NCBI RefSeq assembly: GCF_003185915.1
Contig: NZ_QHLZ01000001.1
Coordinates: 729,995 to 793,994 of the forward strand
Length of the DNA: 64,000 bases
From: Arthrobacter psychrochitiniphilus
Lineage (GTDB): Bacteria > Actinomycetota > Actinomycetes > Actinomycetales > Micrococcaceae
Reading direction: 5' to 3'
Shown: positions 55,866-63,906 of the stretch, piece after piece
How positions within the stretch are numbered: position 1 is the first letter of the stretch
Layout: each line of letters opens with the position of its first letter
Notes under the pieces: generated by a model
What the model saw: only the letters and a program-made list of their open reading frames with translations
What the model was told of the DNA's origin: nothing
The model's database searches: none
Program-made: the position numbers and the translations under genes

Positions 55866-56222
55866 GTGCCCGAGCGCTGGCACGCTGGAGCAGTCCCAGC
55901 AGGCCAGCCAGCATAAGTGTGATGCCCACGATGTTCATGGCGAGGCCTGCCATGCCCTGCGGCACCCTTCCGGCGCGCCCACGTCCCGGGCTCCTGCGTA
56001 GCCGGTGGCGGTGGCTCGGCGGCCGAAGAAGCGGTACATGGCGTCCTGCGTGCGCAGGCCAATGAGGTTCGGATCCTGGTAGTCGGCCATAGCGTCCGAT
56101 GCGGCGGCCACCATCGCAGAGATCTGGCTCACCCAATGGTTTTGAAGTGATCCCAGCCGTTGTGGGTAGCAAAGCCAGCAGATCCAGCAGACATCGGCGG
56201 CTCGGATAGGATGAAAAAGCAT
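55866..56222 (-). other. Degenerate coding fragments between the regulator remnant and the CAP gene
   Basis: In different minus-strand frames there are pieces such as NIVGITLMLAGLLGLLQRA (a membrane helix) and QDPNLIGLRTQDAMYRFF. They look like remains of a membrane protein, possibly the partner kinase, but no frame stays open and no family could be named. Confidence 0.4.
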
Positions 56223-56270
56223 CCTTGTCTCGAAGATGCCACGACCTATCGCGTTCTCTGGGGATTCACC

Positions 56271-57821
56271 ATGCGAAAAATTGCTTCTCTGCTGTGCGCC
56301 GTTGCGGCGTCGGCTGTCCTTGCGACCTCGGGGTTCTCACCTGCTCTGGCGCAATCCCCGGCACCCCCTTCCACCCCATCACCAACCTCTTCCGCCGCAC
56401 CCTTTTCAACCCCACGTACGACGGCGGATCCCTCACCGACCGCGTCACCCGCCGCCACCACGAGCACGGGTGCTGAGCCGGCTCCTGCTGAGGAAACCGG
56501 GGCGGCTGTTGCGTCCTCGTCTCCCATCATGACGGCAGACATCGCCGCAACTACACCGGCCAAGAGTCCTGTAGCTCGAGCACTATCCGGCATCTACGTC
56601 CCCGATACCAAAGACGTTTTTGCCTCGAAGGTGTTGGCCAGGGCCAACAGTTACCGAGCCCAAAACGGAGCGGCCCCGCTGGTCCTAAACACGGCCATTA
56701 GCGCCGGCTCACAAGAGTGGGTCCTGAAGTTAAACGGACAAATCAACGCTGACACGCTGGACATGGCCAAACTGCATCGCCCGGATTACGGTGCTTCTAT
56801 TCTCCCTGCCGGTTTTGACACTTACTCGGAAATTATCGGCATCAACAACACGGCCGAACAGATTGTTGACTGGTGGATGAACTCCCCCGGCCACCGCGCA
56901 GCGCTGATGGATAAACGATTCACTGACTTTGGGCTGGGCTACGTCAAGACCAGCAAGGCTGGCTGGAGCGGCATGAGCGTGGTTGCGGGCAATTTGGCCC
57001 GGTACCCGGCAACATTGCCAACCCCTGCTCCGAGTACCCCGGCGCCAAGCACCCCTACACCAAGCACCCCTGCACCAAATTCGGGCCCTGTCTTTGCAGC
57101 AGGCGACATCGCCGCCGTAAACTCCGCCGGCAGCCTGTACGTCTACCCTTCCGCCAAAGGAGGCGACTTGTGGCAGAGCAAGTTCATCTCACCGGGTTGG
57201 GCCGGAGTTCAGCAGTTGACAGTGGTGGACTACAACAACGACGGCATCCAAGACCTGGTCGCGGTATGGTCCGATGGCCGGCTCACAGTTAGCTTCGGCC
57301 AGACCAACGGCACTTTGAAGGCTGCGCAAAAGATCGGTACAGGATGGGGACCGCTTGACGTAGTCATTACGAAGTGGAAGTCCGGCTCGGTATACCCGTC
57401 TATCGTCGCGAAAAACCGTACCACCGGACAGCTATTTCTCTACCCAAACCTTGACGGCGTCCGGTTCGGTGCGCGCCAGCAGATTGGCCAAGGTTGGGGA
57501 TCGCTGACCATCATGGCCGCCGACTTTGACGGTGATAAGAGGCAAGACCTGCTGGCTCGCAGCACGGCTGGAAAGTTGCTGCTCTACCGCGGCAATGGCG
57601 CCGGTGGATTCATCAGTGAAACCCGCCGCCAGGTGGGGACCGGGTGGGGCTCCATGACTCATCTATCTGGCATCGCCAATCACGTAGGCGCGGGCAGTTA
57701 CGGCGTTCTTGCCCGCTCCTCGAGCGGCAATCTCTTGTATTACCCGATCCTGCGCAACTCTTGGGGTTCTAAGGAGCAGATCGGCACGGGTGGCTGGTCG
57801 GCGCTGAAGCTGGGTAGCTAG
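56271..57821 (+). CDS. Secreted CAP-domain protein with FG-GAP/VCBS-like repeats
   Basis: A 516-residue exported protein starting at 56271 after a gggga site. A signal peptide (MRKIASLLCAVAASAVLATS, ending near ALAQ) is followed by a Pro/Ser/Thr linker to about residue 100. A CAP (SCP/PR1-like) domain spans about residues 115-245: ARANSYRAQNGAAPLVLN, then EIIGINNTAEQIVDWWMNS and PGHRAALMDKRFTDFGLGYV. A second linker of PAPSTPTPST repeats leads to FG-GAP-like repeats (TVVDYNNDGIQDLVAVWSDG, then ADFDGDKRQDLLARS), a beta-propeller with Ca-binding Asp loops. CAP proteins act in extracellular interactions or as hydrolases; the role here is open. It is flanked on both sides by NarL-type regulator remains. 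Confidence 0.88.
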   Translation: MRKIASLLCAVAASAVLATSGFSPALAQSPAPPSTPSPTSSAAPFSTPRTTADPSPTASPAATTSTGAEPAPAEETGAAVASSSPIMTADIAATTPAKSPVARALSGIYVPDTKDVFASKVLARANSYRAQNGAAPLVLNTAISAGSQEWVLKLNGQINADTLDMAKLHRPDYGASILPAGFDTYSEIIGINNTAEQIVDWWMNSPGHRAALMDKRFTDFGLGYVKTSKAGWSGMSVVAGNLARYPATLPTPAPSTPAPSTPTPSTPAPNSGPVFAAGDIAAVNSAGSLYVYPSAKGGDLWQSKFISPGWAGVQQLTVVDYNNDGIQDLVAVWSDGRLTVSFGQTNGTLKAAQKIGTGWGPLDVVITKWKSGSVYPSIVAKNRTTGQLFLYPNLDGVRFGARQQIGQGWGSLTIMAADFDGDKRQDLLARSTAGKLLLYRGNGAGGFISETRRQVGTGWGSMTHLSGIANHVGAGSYGVLARSSSGNLLYYPILRNSWGSKEQIGTGGWSALKLGS

Positions 57822-57891
57822 AGCTTTCCTGAGCCACCGAAAGTGAATCCCGAGGGCAAGTAGGAACGAGACGGGAATCGGCAGGGGCCAG

Positions 57892-58160
57892 CTACCCGAT
57901 GCCAGCTTCCCTCTGGCCTGCCTCGCGGGCTCGCACGATCGTTTGACTGTGGCTTGCCACCCGTAATTTCGCCACCACCACCACGAGCTCAAAAGCTTGG
58001 TGTTCCCGCGGCGTCAGGTCCGCAGAAAGGGCTCACTTTACTGCCGGAAACGCCAGATCCTGCGGCGGCAAAGAATCCCTGCATCCGCCGGAGGATCGCC
58101 GCGTCAAAGACCTGCACCGGGATACCCTCGATCTCGGATTCGTGCACAATCTGCAATTTC
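57892..58160 (-). pseudogene. NarL-type response regulator remnant B
   Basis: Minus-strand frames read VFDAAILRRMQGFFAAAGSG, then after a frame change DLTPREHQAFELVVVVAKL and RVASHSQTIVRAREAG. This is the end of a NarL receiver linker and the HTH, with most of the HTH helices deleted (TPRE joined to VAKLRV). It resembles remnant A at 55.4-55.9 kb (LRRMQAFFAASSGG). The rest of 57822-58475 holds no convincing gene; a basic 65-codon frame at 58261-58458 was not accepted. Confidence 0.72.
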
Positions 58161-58475
58161 TAGGTCATCATGACCCCTTGATGCGGCCGGGCGTTCGGGC
58201 ACTTTCGTTAATTTCCTGTGGGGTTGCTTTCACGCTGCGCTACTTTCCACCAAGTGCGCCGTGTCGGCTGCAAGCTTAGCCACAAAGACCGCCCCTGCGA
58301 AAAAAGGCACCGTAGTTCGGCCAGCAGCCGGGCCCGGATCGGATCCAGCCAGGACCGGAGCTACTGCGGGACAGTGGCCGGCACTCGGACGTAAAGTGAG
58401 GAGGTTTTATCGGCGAACGGTTGCGCAACTGGCGCGCAAACACACTCCAACGAGTTAAATCTCGGAGGATGTAAG

Positions 58476-58514
58476 CTCAAACGCTCCAGCACCTGGGGTG
58501 CTGGAGCGTTTGAG
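58476..58514. terminator. Terminator downstream of bcp
   Basis: A perfect 17-bp stem (58476-58492 with 58498-58514, core aaacgctccagcac) and a five-base loop lie 32 bases past the bcp stop on its strand. Confidence 0.88.
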
Positions 58515-58545
58515 TGCGGTGCGTTGGGAGTGCGGGAGACCCGTC

Positions 58546-59016
58546 TTATGACCCTAGAAGTTCTTCGCGCAGGCGTGCCACGTGGCCATCAGCGTTGACG
58601 TTGTACTCGGCGCTCTTGACGGTGCCATCGGCATTGACCACCACGGTTGAACGCAAGGTCCCCACCATGGCGTTACCGTTGACAACCTTGTCGCCCCAGG
58701 CGCCCCAAGCCTCGGCAACCTCGTGTGCTTCGTCGGAGAGCAGCGGGAAATTCAGGTTAAATTCTTCCGTGAATGCGACAAGAGCTTCCTGCGGATCGGT
58801 GGAGATGCCGACAACTTCCACACCTGCGCTATGCAATGCCGCGAGGCTGTCACGGAAATCGCAGGCCTCAGTGGTGCACCCGGGGGTGGCAGCCTTGGGG
58901 TAGAAGTACACGATGACTTGGCGGCCTGCGTAATCCGAGAGGCTGACAGCGTTGCCCTGTGCATCGGGCAGGGTGAAGGCCGGTGCGATCGTTCCGGGCG
59001 TAAGGGGGGTAGTCAT
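58546..59016 (-). CDS. bcp: Thioredoxin-dependent thiol peroxidase Bcp (peroxiredoxin Q)
   Basis: A 156-residue peroxiredoxin that reduces peroxides. The peroxidatic and resolving Cys lie five residues apart in ATPGCTTEACDFRD (near residues 47 and 52), the BCP/PrxQ pattern. VIVYFYPKA precedes the active site and GTLRSTVVVNADG fits the C-terminal strand. It starts ATG at 59016 with aggagcgac upstream and is transcribed alone, divergent from the urate operon. Confidence 0.95.
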   Translation of the reverse strand: MTTPLTPGTIAPAFTLPDAQGNAVSLSDYAGRQVIVYFYPKAATPGCTTEACDFRDSLAALHSAGVEVVGISTDPQEALVAFTEEFNLNFPLLSDEAHEVAEAWGAWGDKVVNGNAMVGTLRSTVVVNADGTVKSAEYNVNADGHVARLREELLGS

Positions 59017-59331
59017 GTCGCTCCTAAGTTTTCATAAAGTGAAATTCAAATCTTGCTCTATGAAATAACTTAGTGGAGGCCCCGCGGCCCGTCAATGCCA
59101 TGCCGGTCATTGTGCCAGCACAAGCGCGTAAATCCGCAAGAGTGCCCCCCAGTGCAACCCAAGATGAACAAGAGGCACCCTAAGGGTTGAAATTTGTGTT
59201 TGACATCTCACCTGTGATGCGGTTCACTATTCATATGCTGAAATAACAGTTCCACGATACGAAAATAACTTGGTTGTTCTCGTATAGCCGACACCGTGGA
59301 TGCCAGCACTGACTCGCGAGGAATGCAAGCG
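59017..59331. promoter_or_regulatory. Divergent control region of bcp and the urate operon
   Basis: No gene was found in this 315-base stretch. tgaaataac occurs at 59061 and 59239, and gaaaataac at 59261. The short inverted pair atacga (59257-59262) and tcgtat (59280-59285) could be an operator for the urate genes. It is AT-richer near 59190-59285, as expected for promoters. Confidence 0.45.
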
Positions 59332-59829
59332 ATGATGCTTGAAGACTTTAACAGCGCAGAACCTGCAGAACTGATCTCAGTTTTGAAGCCCTGCATTGAT
59401 ATTGAACGCTGGGTAAACGAGATCATCGATGCCCGCCCGTTCTCTAGCAATGCCGAACTACTCTACTGTGCCCGGACTGCTGCAGAGCCATTCACCGATG
59501 AGGAAGTGGCCTCTGCTATGGCCCACCACCCCAGAATCGGCGAACGGGCAACCGGAGCTGGCGCAGAAGCCACATTGTCGCGTCAAGAGCAGTCCGGCGT
59601 AGATCCCGCCGATCAAGAGATCGCTACGGCACTCGCCGAAGGCAACCGAGCCTACGAAGCCAAATTTGACCAAGTCTTCCTGATCCGGGCTGCAGGACGC
59701 AGCCCACAGGAAATCATAAAAACCCTTCACCAGCGGATGGAAAACACCGCAGCTGAAGAAGCCCTCATAGTTGCCCAACAGCTGCGAGAAATCGCTGTGC
59801 TGCGGCTCGAAGGAGTGATGAGCGCGTGA
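59332..59829 (+). CDS. uraD: OHCU decarboxylase (2-oxo-4-hydroxy-4-carboxy-5-ureidoimidazoline decarboxylase)
   Basis: A 165-residue helical enzyme that makes S-allantoin from OHCU, the last step of urate breakdown before allantoin. The catalytic His lies in AHHPRIGERA near residue 63, and FDQVFLIRAAGRSPQEI is the family C-terminal block. The start at 59332 was preferred because gagga lies nine bases upstream; GTG 59296 and ATG 59323 are also in frame. It overlaps uraH by four bases and heads the urate operon. Confidence 0.92.
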   Translation: MMLEDFNSAEPAELISVLKPCIDIERWVNEIIDARPFSSNAELLYCARTAAEPFTDEEVASAMAHHPRIGERATGAGAEATLSRQEQSGVDPADQEIATALAEGNRAYEAKFDQVFLIRAAGRSPQEIIKTLHQRMENTAAEEALIVAQQLREIAVLRLEGVMSA

Positions 59830-60167
59830 GCGTCTCCCATATAACCACCCACATTCTGGATACCGCACTGGGGAAACCTGCTGCAGGTGTCGCCGTCGAG
59901 CTTTATGCCCGCGACGGCGAGGCATGGTTCCAGATTGCGTCGGGCACCACTGATGCTGACGGGCGGGTGAAAGATCTTGGCCCTGAGAAACTGCAAAGCG
60001 GAACGTACCAGTTGCGTTTTGACACTCAGGCCTACTTCGCCGGCATCAAGACGGACACCTTCTTCCCGGAGGTATCGCTGACCTTTGCGGTTCAGGCTAG
60101 CCAGGAGCACTATCACGTGCCCCTGCTCCTGAGTCCATTCGCCTATTCAACATATCGAGGAAGTTAA
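59826..60167 (+). CDS. uraH: 5-hydroxyisourate hydrolase (transthyretin-like)
   Basis: A 113-residue transthyretin-fold enzyme that hydrolyses 5-hydroxyisourate to OHCU. The N terminus ITTHILDTALGKPAAGV and the C-terminal tetrapeptide YRGS are the diagnostic signatures. The central His/Arg active-site set (Arg in TYQLRFDT, His at the ends) is present. It begins with GTG inside the end of uraD and ends four bases before the uricase gene, so uricase, HIU hydrolase and OHCU decarboxylase should be produced together. Confidence 0.96.
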   Translation: MSVSHITTHILDTALGKPAAGVAVELYARDGEAWFQIASGTTDADGRVKDLGPEKLQSGTYQLRFDTQAYFAGIKTDTFFPEVSLTFAVQASQEHYHVPLLLSPFAYSTYRGS

Positions 60168-60171
60168 TACC

Positions 60172-61083
60172 ATGAGCGATAACAACATAATCCTGGGCGC
60201 CAACCAGTACGGCAAGGCCGAAGTTCGCCTCGTCAAGATCACTCGCGACACTGACCGCCACGAGATTGAAGACCTCAATGTCACCTCGCAGCTGCGCGGC
60301 GACTTCCAGGCCGCCCACCTCGATGGCGACAACGGCCACGTGGTTCCCACTGACACTCAGAAGAACACCGTTTACGGCTTTGCCCGCGACGGAGTGGGCT
60401 CCCCCGAAGCATTCCTGCTTCGCCTCGGCGCACACTTCACCAGCGAGTTCGATTGGGTAACTGGCGGCCGCTGGGCAGCCGAGCAGTACGCATGGAACCG
60501 TATCCAGGCCAACGGCAAGGAACACGATCACTCCTTCGTCAAGAGCAACCAGGAAGTCCGCACCGCTGTTGTGGTCAAGGATGGCGAGAGCACCCACGTT
60601 CTCGCCGGCCTGAAGGACCTCACCGTCCTGAAGTCCACCCAGTCAGGTTTCTCCGGTTTCCCGGTTGACAAGTTCACCACCTTGGCCGAGACCAGCGATC
60701 GCATCCTCGCCACCGACGTGGCAGCACGCTGGCGCTTCAATGCCGATGCGATCTCTGCAGAGTTCGATTTCAACGCTTCTTACGAAAGCGTCAAGTCTCT
60801 CCTGCTAGAAGGCTTCACCGAAGGTTTCTCCCACGCACTCCAGACCACGCTGTTCGAAATGGGCACCAAGGTTCTACAAGCGCACCCCGAGATCGACGAA
60901 ATGAAGTTCTCCATGCCGAACAAGCACCACTTCTTGGTGGATCTGTCTCCGTTCGGCCAGGACAACCCCAACGAAGTGTTCTTCGCAGCAGATCGTCCGT
61001 ACGGTCTGATCGAAGCCACCGTCACCCGCGACAACGCCAGCGATGCAGGCAACGTCTGGGAAGGCGTAGCAGGTTTCTGCTAG
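60172..61083 (+). CDS. Urate oxidase (uricase)
   Basis: A 303-residue cofactor-free uricase that oxidises urate to 5-hydroxyisourate and peroxide. It begins NNIILGANQYGKAEVRLVKI with a catalytic Lys/Thr pattern, and carries the urate-site motif LKSTQSGFSGF near residue 155 and SMPNKHHFLVDLSPFG near 240. The conserved DVAARWRF follows. Both T-fold halves are complete. The start is four bases after the HIU hydrolase stop, in one operon with a urate/xanthine permease further on. Confidence 0.96.
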   Translation: MSDNNIILGANQYGKAEVRLVKITRDTDRHEIEDLNVTSQLRGDFQAAHLDGDNGHVVPTDTQKNTVYGFARDGVGSPEAFLLRLGAHFTSEFDWVTGGRWAAEQYAWNRIQANGKEHDHSFVKSNQEVRTAVVVKDGESTHVLAGLKDLTVLKSTQSGFSGFPVDKFTTLAETSDRILATDVAARWRFNADAISAEFDFNASYESVKSLLLEGFTEGFSHALQTTLFEMGTKVLQAHPEIDEMKFSMPNKHHFLVDLSPFGQDNPNEVFFAADRPYGLIEATVTRDNASDAGNVWEGVAGFC

Positions 61084-61096
61084 AAATTAGCGGCTG

Positions 61097-61187
61097 AACG
61101 TCAGCCCACGGCCATAATGGCCAGGGGTGGGCGGGGCTCCAATCCCCCGCCCACCCCGCACGTCATCTCCAAAAGTGGGCTGACGTT
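61097..61187 (+). promoter_or_regulatory. Three-way-junction structured element before the permease
   Basis: An outer 13-bp perfect stem (aacgtcagcccac, 61097-61109, with gtgggctgacgtt, 61175-61187) encloses two perfect hairpins: ggccataatggcc (61110-61122) and ggggtgggcgggg with ccccgcccacccc (61124-61157). It begins 13 bases after the uricase stop and ends 31 bases before the permease start. No T-run follows, so simple termination is not the only reading. Confidence 0.72.
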
Positions 61188-61218
61188 TGATGAAGGTAAG
61201 CAGACAAGGAGGTCCGCT

Positions 61219-62718
61219 ATGACCAAGAATTCACGATCCACCGCCGTAGCCCCCACCCGGCCAGAGGACGAGAAACTAGGAATCGGGGCAAGTTTTGCCT
61301 ACGGATTCCAGCACGTACTGACCATGTACGGTGGCATCATTGCCGTACCACTGATTGTTGGACAGGCCGCTGGTCTGGACCCGGCAGACATTGGCTTGCT
61401 CATTGCAGCCTGCTTGTTCATGGGTGGACTTGCCACTCTCTTACAGACCTTGGGTCTGCCGTTCTTCGGCTCCCAGCTCCCCTTGGTGCAGGGTGTTTCG
61501 TTTGCCGGGGTGGCCACCATGGTGGCTATTGTCAACGGTGGTGGAGGCATCCAGAGTGTTTTTGGTGCCGTCATAGTCTCCTCGGCACTTGGTCTGCTGA
61601 TCTCTCCGATTTTCTCCAAGATCATCAAGTTCTTCCCTCCGGTGGTGACCGGTACCGTCATCACGGTGATCGGATTGTCGCTCATGCCGGTGGCAGCTAA
61701 CTGGGCCATGGGCGGAAACAGGAAGGCGGAAGATTACGGCAGTGTCGCCAATATTGGTCTCGCCGCCCTGACTCTGGTCATTGTGCTGCTGTTGAGCAAG
61801 GTAGGCAATAGCACCATCTCCCGTCTTTCCATCCTGTTGGCCATCGTCATCGGCACCCTGATCGCCGTCGCTGTGGGAATGGCTAACTTCTCCAAGGTAA
61901 GCACCGGCCCCATCGTTGCCTTCCCAACACCGTTCCACCTGGGCATGCCCACCTTCCATATCGCCGCCATTGTCTCCATGTTCATTGTGGTTCTGGTCAT
62001 CATGGTGGAAACCTCTGCTGACATCCTGGCTGTTGCCGACATCGTGGACACCAAGGTTGACTCACGCCGCCTCGGCGACGGCCTGCGCGCCGACATGGCT
62101 GCCAGCGTCATTGCACCGGTCTTCGGTTCGTTCACACAGAGCGCCTTCGCTCAGAACGTGGGCCTGGTTGCCGTTACCGGCATCAAGAGCCGCTTTGTAG
62201 TGGCAGCCGGTGGCGTCATCCTGGTGATCTTGGGTGTTCTGCCCGTCATGGGCCGCGTTGTGGCCGCAGTGCCGCTGCCCGTCCTGGGCGGTGCCGGTAT
62301 TGTTCTGTTCGGTACGGTTGCAGCCAGCGGTATCCGCACGTTGTCCACTGTGAGCTACAAAAACAACATGAACATGATCATCGTTGCCACAGCTATCGGT
62401 GCTGGCATCATCCCGATCGCCGCACCCACGTTCTACGACAAGTTCCCGGAATGGTTCGCCACGATCTTCCACTCAGGCATCAGCTCCGCCGCTGTAGTAG
62501 CCATCTTGCTGAACCTGTTGTTCAACCACTTGAAGTTCGGCAACTCCGAGAACGCCTCCGTATTCGTAGCCGGCACGGACCGCTTGGTCGCTTCCGAAGT
62601 TATGGCATCACTGCAAGACGGTGACCGCTACGAGAACGGCAAATTGATCGATGCCGATGGCAACGAGATAACCATCACGGGAGAAGTACCTCTCACTCCC
62701 AAAGCAAACGAACACTAG
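61219..62718 (+). CDS. NCS2 (NAT) family urate/xanthine permease
   Basis: A 499-residue nucleobase:cation symporter of the UraA/PbuX/UacT fold starting at 61219, six bases after aaggagg. The TM1/TM3 block is YGFQHVLTMYGGIIAVPLIV and SQLPLVQGVSF; the NAT signature is QNVGLVAVTG near residue 310, preceded by a TM8 block with MVETSADILAVAD. About 14 hydrophobic segments are present. The QN-G-TG motif with a downstream uricase operon favours uric acid or xanthine. It is separated from uricase by the structured element, so expression may be set separately. Confidence 0.92.
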   Translation: MTKNSRSTAVAPTRPEDEKLGIGASFAYGFQHVLTMYGGIIAVPLIVGQAAGLDPADIGLLIAACLFMGGLATLLQTLGLPFFGSQLPLVQGVSFAGVATMVAIVNGGGGIQSVFGAVIVSSALGLLISPIFSKIIKFFPPVVTGTVITVIGLSLMPVAANWAMGGNRKAEDYGSVANIGLAALTLVIVLLLSKVGNSTISRLSILLAIVIGTLIAVAVGMANFSKVSTGPIVAFPTPFHLGMPTFHIAAIVSMFIVVLVIMVETSADILAVADIVDTKVDSRRLGDGLRADMAASVIAPVFGSFTQSAFAQNVGLVAVTGIKSRFVVAAGGVILVILGVLPVMGRVVAAVPLPVLGGAGIVLFGTVAASGIRTLSTVSYKNNMNMIIVATAIGAGIIPIAAPTFYDKFPEWFATIFHSGISSAAVVAILLNLLFNHLKFGNSENASVFVAGTDRLVASEVMASLQDGDRYENGKLIDADGNEITITGEVPLTPKANEH

Positions 62719-62750
62719 TAGCGCCGTAATCCCACGGTGACTGAGCACGG

Positions 62751-62779
62751 CGGTGGCCTCCTTCGCCAGGAGGCCACCG
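62751..62779. terminator. Terminator after the urate operon
   Basis: An 11-bp perfect stem (cggtggcctcc and ggaggccaccg) with a 7-base loop between the convergent permease and SDR genes. Confidence 0.8.
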
Positions 62780-62829
62780 ACGTAGTTGTCTATCTAGATA
62801 GCTGATCATCTAAGAGTTCGGCAGGAGCG

Positions 62830-63591
62830 CTAGCCGCGTCCCACAAACGGCATTCCTGCCGCCGTAATCACCAACTGGCCAATGGTGGCGCTGGCTGGCA
62901 ACCCGGCCATGAACAGCACCGTCCTGGCCGCTTCCTCCACGGGGAACATAGGCTCCACCAGCAGGGATCCATTAGCTTGCAGGGCACCCGTGGCAACATC
63001 TAATTCGTTCATGATGTCCGTGGCGGTGTTGCCAATATCGATCTGCCCGCAGCTGATTCCATAGGCCCGTCCGTCAAGCTCAATCGATTTGGTGAGTCCA
63101 CTGATGGCATGCTTGCTCACCGTGTAAGCCACCGATTTGGGGCGAGGCGAGTGAGCGGAAATGGACCCATTGTTGATGATCCGCCCACCGTGAGGAGTCT
63201 GAGATTTCATGGTGCGGACGGCCTGCGCCGCACACAACATGGATCCCGTAAGGTTCACAGCCAGGGTGTCATTCCAGCCGGTCAGGGAGATTTCATCCAC
63301 TGCCCCGGAGGGGCCAAACATGCCTGCATTGTTGAATAGAACATCCACCCGGCCAAAGTGTTCCACTGCGCGCTCAAATAATGTCCTAACAGCATCCACG
63401 TCGGTGACGTCTGTGGGTACCAGCAGTGCGTTTGGGGCGCTGGGTACACTTTCTGCCAGTTCCGCTGATCGCCGGCCAGCCAGCACTACTTTGTAGCCTT
63501 CAGCGATGGCACGGCGAGCCACTGCCCGCCCAATCCCGGATCCGGCTCCCGTAATGACCATGACCTTAGCGGCCGGTTTTTGCGTGTTCAT
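62830..63591 (-). CDS. Short-chain dehydrogenase/reductase
   Basis: A 253-residue classical SDR starting MNTQKPAAKVMVITGAGSG at 63591, after aaggagcac. The NAD(P)-binding GAGSGIGRAV, the NNAG motif (LFNNAGMFGP), the catalytic Ser in NGSISAHSPR and the YTVSKHA Tyr/Lys pair near residue 155 are all present. The start excludes an N-terminal 25-residue extension with no family match. It stands alone; the substrate is unknown. The long AT-rich gap upstream is shared with aceE. Confidence 0.92.
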   Translation of the reverse strand: MNTQKPAAKVMVITGAGSGIGRAVARRAIAEGYKVVLAGRRSAELAESVPSAPNALLVPTDVTDVDAVRTLFERAVEHFGRVDVLFNNAGMFGPSGAVDEISLTGWNDTLAVNLTGSMLCAAQAVRTMKSQTPHGGRIINNGSISAHSPRPKSVAYTVSKHAISGLTKSIELDGRAYGISCGQIDIGNTATDIMNELDVATGALQANGSLLVEPMFPVEEAARTVLFMAGLPASATIGQLVITAAGMPFVGRG

Positions 63592-63768
63592 CTGTGCTCC
63601 TTGCATGTGGGGATGTTGTGGCTGACTGTAGCCCGGGCGGTGGTGCTTGTGAAGTGACACATCCACTGTTTTTCGGCGAAAACACTCTCGAGGCCCCTGT
63701 CACATCACCACGCGTCTTGCGTCACACAATCAGGCGCAGTATTCTCAAGATACAATATTTTGTTTTCA

Positions 63769-63787
63769 CATAATGATAATAATCATC
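63769..63787. promoter_or_regulatory. Candidate Fur-family box
   Basis: cataatgataataatcatc matches 16 of 19 positions of the classical Fur box GATAATGATAATCATTATC. It lies between the SDR gene and aceE, in an AT-rich patch of a GC-rich genome. Confidence 0.5.
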
Positions 63788-63818
63788 TGGGTGCTCAACC
63801 AAGCCCAACCCAGCCAAC

Positions 63819-63838
63819 CCCGTTCGATGACGAACGGG
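63819..63838. promoter_or_regulatory. Hairpin in the aceE leader
   Basis: An 8-bp perfect stem (cccgttcg and cgaacggg) with loop atga, 69 bases before aceE. It has no T-run. It could lie in the 5' untranslated region or just before the promoter. Confidence 0.5.
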
Positions 63839-63906
63839 TGGCGGGTAAAACTACACACGCCTCACCAAAGTTAAGTTGTGTGAAGGCCCCGCGGAAAGAG
63901 ATACCA

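Noticed and set aside
58261..58458. A 65-codon basic frame between the regulator remnant and bcp
   Set aside because: No ribosome site, no family, and Ala/Pro/Arg composition typical of chance frames.
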